In this document: positions 10,701-19,700 of the stretch, one piece after another
Layout: every line of letters begins with the position of its first letter
Numbering within the stretch: position 1 is the first letter of the stretch
Origin: Datisca glomerata
Taxonomy: Eukaryota > Streptophyta > Magnoliopsida > Cucurbitales > Datiscaceae
NCBI GenBank assembly: GCA_003255025.1
Contig: QANY01003970.1
Location: 372,001 to 436,000, forward strand
Direction: 5' to 3'
DNA length: 64,000 nucleotides
The notes under the pieces: generated by a model
The model's database searches: none
What the model was told of the DNA's origin: nothing
Seen by the model: only the letters and a program-made list of their open reading frames with translations
Translations under genes and position numbers: made by a program

Positions 10701-13700
10701 TTATGTCTTAACAGACTCCTACTATTGCTATTGCTCCTGTCTCTGATCCTCCTACCTCCACTGCCTCAGGCACTCCCACTGCACTTCATATTCGTACTGA
10801 GTCACCTACATGGATTTTGGATTCGGAGGCAAATTATCATATGACTGGTGAGTTATCAGTTTTTTCTACACCATTGGAACCTGTTAAAGGTTCGGCACAG
10901 TTAGCTGATGGTTCTCGGACTGTTGTGAGCGGTAGAGGGACTGTACAACTGTCTCCTGAAATTACTTACCTCTGTTTTTCATTTGCCTAAATTTGCTATA
11001 AACCTTTTATCTGTTAGTCGCCTAGCCAAAGCTCTAGATTGTGCTGTCATTTTTTTGGCTGATCGTTATTTTTTGCAGGACCGTCGTACGAAGAGGATTT
11101 TTGGCAGGGGGTGTGAGCGGGATGGACTATACTACTTTGGCGATCCATCTCCCCTTCAACCACCAAATCCTATTATTCGAGTTGCCTCTTCTATTATTTT
11201 TGATTTTCCTGTTTCCTTTTCTTTTAGAGACTTACATTTGTGGCATGCTCGTTTGGGACATGTCAATTTTCAATATCTTTGTTCGTTATTTCCTTCATTG
11301 ATTAATGCATGTAAACACTTTCAGTTTAAATGTGAAATTTGCGAGCTTTCGAAACATTTTCGTAAGCCTTATATTTCTCGCATGAATAGATCTGTTGCTG
11401 CGTTTGATTTAATTCACTCTGATGTTTGGGGTCCATCTCCTATTACTGCTATGTCTGGATATCGATATTATGTCACATTTATTGATGACTTTTCTAGATA
11501 TAAATGAGTTGATTTGCTTAGGAAAAAATCTGATGTCTCACATGTGCTTAAACAATTTCTTACTATGATCAAAACCCAGTATCAAACTGTTGTTCGATCG
11601 ATTCGTTCTGATAACCAGGGGGGAGTATATTTCAGGTGATCTTGTCTCTCATCTTTCTAGTTTTGGGATTCTTCAGCAGCTTACATGTCCATATACTCCT
11701 GAACAAAATGGCGTAGCTGAGTGTAAGAATCGCCACTTCATTTGCATTTCCCGTTGCCTTTTGAGGGGAATGTCAGTTCCCTAAATTTTTTGGGACATGT
11801 CTGTTCTCACCGCAACATATTTGATTAATAGAGTTCCTAGTCGAATCTTGGGCGGGCAAACTCCTTTAGGTCTTCTTCATCCCGAAAAACCCCTTTTCCC
11901 TATTATTCCGTTGCGCATTTATGGGATACTAATCTCAATCCAAAGGGTATCGATGTTACGATCCCTCATCTAGACGGTTTATTTTTTCTTTAGATGTTAC
12001 TTTTTGGGAGAATACCCCATTCTTTTCTGGTTCCATTGGTGTTAGGACTGAAGTCCCATCTGTTGAGGATCTTCCTCATCCTATCCCTATTCTTGACCCC
12101 CCCAATATAGATGCTCCCGTTGTTTCTCCTACTTCTTTGCCTCCCATTGCAGGTCCTCCTACCAAGGTGTATAGTCGTCGCTCTCATCTCCCTGTGCTGA
12201 ACTCCTCTACGAACGAAGGTACTGATCCTCCCCCCTCTCAACGATATCCTTTGCGGAACCATTGCCCCTCTAATCGCCTCACTTTATCATGTTCTACTGA
12301 CCACCCTATTGAGAATCATATTTCGTATAGTGCTCTGTCCAGCTCCTTTCATGGATTTGTCAGTCACATTGATTCTACTGCGATTCTGCGATCTGTTGGG
12401 GAAGCAACACGAGACCCAAGGTGGGTGGCCGCCATGCAAGATGAGATGAAAGCCTTGCAAGATAATCATACTTGGGACTTGGTTGCTTTGCCTCAGGGGG
12501 AGAAAACGGTTGGATGTCGTTGGGTATTCAATCTTAAATATAATGCGGATGGAACTGTTAATCGGTACAAGGCACGTCTAGTCGCCAAAGGTTTTACTCA
12601 GATTCCCGGCAAGGATTTCAATGCAACCTTTGCTCCTGTTGCAAAACTCACTACTGTTCGTCTTATTATCTCTTTGGCTGCTTCTCACTCCTGACCCTTG
12701 CATCAGATGGATGTCAAGAATGCCTTCTTGAATGATGATTTGGATGAGATTATTTATATGGATCCGCCTCCAGGTTTTCAGGCTGAGGGGGAGTATTCAG
12801 GGAAAGTATGTCGTTTGCGAAAATCCTTGTATGGATTGAAACAGTCTCCGCGGGCTTGGTTTGCTCGGTTTAGTGCAGTGGTGCTTGAGTTGGGATTTCT
12901 TAGATGTCATTCTGATCATACATGTTTTATCAGACGGAATTCATTAGGGCAATGTGTCATCCTCTATGTGTATGTGGATGATATCATCTTGAGTGGTGAT
13001 GACAGTATCGGCATTACTAAGGTCAAGAAAGATCTTAGTTCAACTTTTGATATCAAAGATTTGAGGGCGCTAAAGTATTTTTTGGGTATTGAGGTTGCTC
13101 GTTCCGAGATAGGTATCTCTCTCTCGCAGCGGAAGTATGTTCTCGACCTGCTTGGTGATACTGGGATGTTGGGATGTAGACCTGCATCTACACCTATGGA
13201 TCCGAATGTCAAACTTTCAGCTGAATCAGGTGAACTATTAGCAAATTCGAGTATGTATCAGAGATTGGTTGGAAGACTTATTTATCTGACCAACACACGT
13301 TCTGATCTGGTTTTTTCTGTTAGCCTTGTGAGCCAGTTTATGCATGCTCCCCGTATTTCAGATTTGGATGCAGTTTACCACATTTTGAGATACTTGAAGT
13401 CTTGTTCGGGCCTTGGTCTTTTGTATTCCTCCAAAAACACATTTGATGTGTCTTGCTTTACTGATATTGACTATGCTGGGTCAAAGACAGATAGGAGATC
13501 TACATCTGGTATTTGTATTTTTTATGGTAATCATCTTCTCTCCTGGAAAAGCAAGAAGCATTCTGTGGTTTCTCGGTTATCTGCTGAGGCAGAATACAGG
13601 GCAATGGCTCAAGGGACGTGTGAGGTTCTTTGGTTTCATTCTATTCTAGGGGAACTCGGTTTCTTGTCCTGTTTACCTTCCACATTGTACCGTGACAATA

Positions 13701-16700
13701 AATCGGCCTTAATTTTAGCTTCAGATTCTGTTCTTCATGAAAGAACCAAGCATATCGATGTTGATATTCACTTCATCCGAGAGAAAGTTCGGTCTGGAGC
13801 TATCTCTACAAAGTTTGTTCCTTCATCTGAGCAACTTCTGATACTCTTACAAAGCCTGTCGGTCCTACTCTTCTACAGTCAACTCTTCACAAGCTAGGCA
13901 TGATTGATATCTATGCGCCAGCTTGAGGGGGCGTGTTGGATAATATTGTTTATCTTTGTTACTTTTCTGGTATTTAAGGGTATTTTAGTATTTTTAACTT
14001 TCTTATCCATGTGTATAAATATCCCATGTACTATCTAAATATTATTTTTGATCAATATAACTCTTTTAGCTTTCTAGTATGAACCCTTCTGTATTTGAGG
14101 AGATTTTCGTTCTATAGTCCATTGCATGAAGCCTTCAGATTTCAACCCTGTACGAGGGAAGTTACTGATAAGAAGAGAACCTGGGAATAGCCCAGAAAGT
14201 GTCTCATCTAAGCATATGGTCGTGCTAGTTGATATATTATGGCAATATGCAATATTTTTTGTGTGATAGATTAGAGAATAATCATATTTGGCTCCTGTGA
14301 TGGTTTCGAGAATCATGTGTCTGGCCCTCAAATGTAGCTCATCATCTCCTTCCTTTAGATGAACAAACTTTAAATGTCAGAATTAAGATATTCAAATTGA
14401 AGTTGACTCAAACCTATTTGATTATAGTTCTAATTTTTTGCGAAGCTGTAACTGCAGATGAAGCGGAAGTGAAAGTGAGCTATTTACTTTTTTGAAGATC
14501 AGATCTACAACATGCATCAATTATAGTCTTTTGATCACCTTGAATATGATGCTTTATCTTTCTATGGAATTCTATACTCCTTGTCAGAAAAATAGCTGTG
14601 AAATTAAGTTACTACTGTTTTGAATTATATATGGATTTTTATATACATCTATTTTCAAGTGATCATGTTTATATTTTGCTAATTATTTATAGATTACTCT
14701 GAATGGAATGGTAAACAGTAGTATCTACTCATATACCTGATAAAATCTTAATCAATTTAATATTTGTGCTAGGTACTTGCTTTCACTGCCACTGGAAGAT
14801 CGGATTAAGAAATTGCTGACTAAGGTTTGGTGTCCCTTAGATCTTCCATTGTGATGTTTTGTAACGGAAACTTTAGCCTTGATGGCACGCTTGTAAATTC
14901 AATCAGGGTGCATTGGGGCATGCATATGCTTTCAGACACTTGATATTTTTTTTTTATAAGAAACAGAAAATATATACTAATAATTGAAAAAGAGTACAAG
15001 AGCAGGATTTGGAGGATGAGTAATCCACCAAAAACTGAAAACTAAACATAACAAGAACAAAACAGACACTGAAATCTAATATTATACACAACTACATCCA
15101 TAACAAATTCCAATTATAAAAAAAGGAAGACCAAGGGGTATTTTTAAAAAGTTTCGACTTTGACGACCAAGAAGAAGCCAAAAGAATAATTTTCTTCCAT
15201 AAAATAGGTTCATCAGCAACTGTATCTTAAAAAATTCTTCCATTTCTCTCAAGCCAAAGGACCCAAAATACTGCAAAAACCGCTTGATACCACAAGCCAT
15301 TTTTCTTTTTATTTCCACCACCGAAATCTAATCTAATCAACATCTCCACTGAGCAAGGCTTCACCCAACTTAGATCAAACAACAACAACAATCGATTCCA
15401 TAATGAAGAAGTTAAAGGACAATGCAGAAAAAGATGGTTTGAAGTGTGTCAGCAGTACTTAACTTTCCCAATTCTAACAGCCATAATAAAACTTTAACTT
15501 TGGAAGGAGAACATGATTTACATATTAGAGGAAAAGGGAAGGATTGATGGGAATCCGCATCATTAGAATACTCTCCTATTTCTGAATTAGTAAGGTTTCT
15601 TCTAAAGGATAAATTCCAAGAGAGTGGAGAATAAGAAAGAATCAAGTCTCCAACTTTATTATTATGGTTCAAAGAGATTAAAAAAGGCTTGGAAAAGACG
15701 CTGAAAAAGCCTTATCACCCAACCATCTATCTTCTCAGAATTTAATTTCTTACCATCACCTATGTTCAGAGAAACTCCATTGAGAAAAGATTCAAGTCCT
15801 CTAAAAATAAACTTCCAAGGTTTTTTAAAAGAACCACATACTACCTATTAGAGTCCTATCCGTTGGAATGAGTACCGTAAATGCTTTTGATAACAGAAAC
15901 CCACAAAGAATCATTTTTCAAAGGAAATCTCCAAAGCCACTTCCCTTAAAGTGCTTTATTCCTAGACCAAAGATTCCCTATGCCCAACCCACCTAGATCC
16001 TTGCTTTTAGTAACCTCTTCCCATCTAACTAAGTGATCTTTTCTCCCTTCCTCAACACCCTCCCAAAAAAAAATCTCTCATCAATCTTTCTAAGATGCTA
16101 GCTACTTCCCGTGGTAATTTAAAAATAGAAATGTAATAAATAGGGATACTTCTCAAAACAACTTGTATCAAAACTAACCTGCCTCCTCTAGAAAAACAGC
16201 CTTTTTTCCACCCATCCAATCTTTTCTTCACCTTCTCAACAATCGGATTCCAAAATTCCAAGGAATTGGGATTACCTCCAAGAGGGAGGCCTAAATATTT
16301 CATAGGCCAAGATCCCACACCACATCCTACAAAGTTGGCAAACTCGTTCAAGACTAGATTATTAACATTAATCCCTGCCACAACACACTTCTCTAAATTA
16401 ATTTTCAATCCGGAAAGAGAGCAAAACAATTTAACTGTGTTCATCAAATTTTCAAACCTCTCTTTATTGTTAAGGATAAAGAAGATAGTATCATCTGCAA
16501 ATTGCAAATGAGACACATTATATCTATTTCTTCCTATTTTAAAACCCTCTAAAACATCATTATCCATACCTCTCGAAACCAATCTGCTTAAAACATAGAC
16601 CACTAATATAAATAAAAAAGGAGATATGGGGTCCCCTTGTCTCGAGCCTCTAGAATCTTTAAATTTTCCTCTAGGTCTCCCATTAATAATCATTGAAAAA

Positions 16701-19700
16701 TTGACTGAGTTCAAACAACCCTTAATCCATTTTCTCCAAATCCCTCCAAAACCCTTTTTCTCTAAGACTAAATCAATAAAATTCCAATTCACATGATCAT
16801 AAGCTTTTTCGAAGTCAATTTTGAAGACACTTCCTTTTTGTTACTTCTATAATCCTCAATAATCTCATTTGCCACCAGCACCACGTCCAAAATCTGCCTA
16901 TCTCTAACAAAAGCCCCTTGATTTGTAGAAACAGTTTCCTCCAAAACTTCTCTTAATCTAGCAGCCAACACCTTTGCCAGGATCTTGTAAATGCTGCAAA
17001 CTAAGCTTATAGGTCTGAATTCAGCCAATCTCATTGCTTTTAATTTCTTTGGGATGAAGCAAATGAAAGTTGCATTGTTACATGCATTCACCACTCCGTC
17101 ACTGTGAAATTCATGAAAAACTTTCATCACATCCAACTTGAGAATATCCTAACACTCTAGAAAAATAGCCATTGTGAAGCCATCTAACTGCCCTTTTGAC
17201 CTCTTCTTCCTCAAATTGCCTTTCAAGCCACAACCTGCTTTCTGAAGAGATTGGAGCCCAATCCAAGCCCAAAATGTAAAAAAAAATTTCCTCTTTTTCT
17301 GAATAAAGATACTGAAAAAATCTCAAAACTTCCTTAGCAATATCTTCTTCCTCCTCCAAAATAGTTCCATCATCCACAACTAACTTATTCATCAACTTTT
17401 TAATTTTCCTCCCACTTGCTATTGTATGAAACATCTTTGAGTTATTCTCCCAATCCTTAATCCAATCAATTTTTGCCTTCTGCTTCCAAGAAATTTCTTC
17501 CAAAGATATGACCTCCAATCTTAGTTTTAACTCATCCCTCGTTGATCTTAGCTCCAAATTACCATGATCTAAAATCTCCTTATCATCTAACTCCTTAATT
17601 TTGGAAATAATAGCCTTTTTTTCAAAACCTATGTTTCCAAACACCACTTTATTCCATTTTCTGAAATTCTTTTTCAGATGATCAAGCTTCCTTGCAAATT
17701 TATATCCTTCCCATCTAAAGTTTTGAGGCTCCTCCCACCATCTTCTAACACAATCTTTGGAAGTACCATGATTTTGCCACATGTTCTCGAATCTAAAAAG
17801 GGTTGGACCCCACTTAAACGCAATAGTATTTAAGATAATTGGACAATGATCAGAAGTGACCCTCGATAAGGCTTCTTGCCTCGCATTTAAGAATATATCC
17901 TCCTAACCTATGGTAAAAAGAAATCTATCAATTTTTCTGCAAACCAATCTCTCTCTCAAATTTGACCACGTAAATTCTGCATTATGTAATCTAATATCCC
18001 TCAGTTCAGACTCTTGGATAAAGCTATCAAAGCTTCCCATGCTTCTAGTGACCCTATTGACCCCCATTTTTTCAAATCGAAACCTAACCACGTTAAAATC
18101 GCCGCCAAGACACCAATTAGGACTACATAAACCATACAAAGCTGCTAACTCCTCCCAAAACCAGTTTCTAATGCTACATCTATTCGGACCATAAATGCCA
18201 GAAAACCACCACTCAACACCATCAAAGTTTCTAAACTTGACTGACACAGAAAACTCACCCGAGACAAACTCCACAGCGTTTAAAATTCTCACATCCCAAA
18301 CTACAACTACCCCCCTCCTCTTCCTATAGAAGGAATAAACGACCAATTTTTAAATCTATTTCCCCAAATGCTATTCATCATCCTCCCATCTATGTCTTCC
18401 AACTTAGTCTCCTGTAGAGAAACTAGATCAGGATTTTCTTTCAAAATGACATCCCTAACAATTTTCCTCTTATTAGGACACCCTAACCCCCTCACATTCC
18501 AACTAAGAATCTTCGTAAAAACTGGATAGCCTTAAAAAACACTCAAACCAAATGTAAACAGAACTACTTCGACACTTGATATTTTATCAACTGATTTTAT
18601 GTCTTATAGATTCATCAAGGAATTTTTTCATGTCATATATGATAACATATATCAATATAGAGGTGATATTGTATCTGCAGATATGTAAAAATAAAAAAAT
18701 GACACGTAATTCTTACTTGGACTATAATATAAGAAGTTAACGTTGAAAATATCTTTGATTAATAGAAGAAGTATGAAGGAAACTTGAAATCAATAAGATA
18801 TAGAATCTTCGCAGTAATTGTTGGCATTTTTTTGAAATCTTCCTTTGAAGTATGATTACAACAATATTTATTGAAGAATTTTTTTTATACGTAAATTATT
18901 GTATCAAGAGAAAAAAGCCAAAAGGCTATACAAAAACTAAAGGGAAAGATACCGAGTGCCAAAAAATTCAGTTGTGATAGAAGGATCTAAAGAGTAGATC
19001 CAATCTTTACACAAAAAAAAAGATTGAAAAAACAGGACTTTTTTCCAAGAATTAGAAGAACCGTTAAAAGCCCTTGAATTCCATTCTTTCCAAAGAAAAT
19101 GTAGCAAAGGTTTATCGAAGAAATCTAAAACCAAATTTAGCTCTAATTAAGGTACCTAGGCTACTACAGATGGAAGTACTCAGTTGTAGACTATTTACCG
19201 CAAGTTCAATTTTGATAACTGATAAGAATCTTACTCTCTACATCAAATCGAATTTGAATAAACTTGGAATTGAAATTTCTAGAATTTGTCCTTTTTTTAC
19301 CTTTTGATTTTTCTTTCAACAGTTTCTATCGATGTGCACTGGCAGAGGCCATGTTTATTACATGGTATCTCTCTTATATTATCTCATTAACTTATGTTTT
19401 CCCCATCACAGGGACCTCCAGTTTGTAGTTCCAGTGCACTAACGAATTTTGTCCCAGATTATGGCATGGAGGAATTTTTGGAAGTCCTTCAGCGGCATGC
19501 TCAATTAGTGCAGGGTTTCTGGGCTCCAAAAAGTACATTGTTATTTCCAGATGACGGTGCTGAATGTTTGGCTAGAGATTTCACCCTACTTTTACTTAGC
19601 AAGAATCCGGTAGTCAGTTATTCACAACTTAATATCCACAAGTCTCTTCGTGACAAAGTAAAGCGCTTCTTGAATGTCTTAGCTGTAGAAAGGCCTCTTT

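Larger units (their letters stand above)
9218..14078 (+). mobile_element. Ty1/copia LTR retrotransposon in RPC5 intron 8, non-functional
   Basis: A complete 4861-bp insertion. Two 145-bp LTRs (9218-9362 and 13934-14078) differ at only 3 positions. The 5-bp target duplication ATGAA lies at 9213-9217 and 14079-14083. The primer-binding site TGGTATCAAAG (9363-9373) fits initiator tRNA-Met. The polypurine tract TTGAGGGGGCG directly precedes the 3' LTR. Internal order is gag, zinc knuckle, protease, integrase, reverse transcriptase, RNase H: the copia order. Several stops and frameshifts break it. It lies in the same sense as RPC5, entirely inside the intron. The LTRs start TG but end GT rather than CA. 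Confidence 0.93.
14950..18570 (-). mobile_element. L1-like LINE in RPC5 intron 9, truncated before ORF2
   Basis: A minus-strand LINE bounded by the 15-bp target duplication GACACTTGATATTTT (14935-14949 and 18571-18585). Its poly(A) tail appears as the T run at about 14946-14955. From 18530 down it reads the start of ORF2 ([10 protein letters not shown]), endonuclease, reverse transcriptase and a C-terminal zinc/RNase H remnant. ORF1 is absent, so reverse transcription stopped close to the ORF2 start. Several frameshifts and stops make it inactive. It is antisense to RPC5. Confidence 0.92.
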
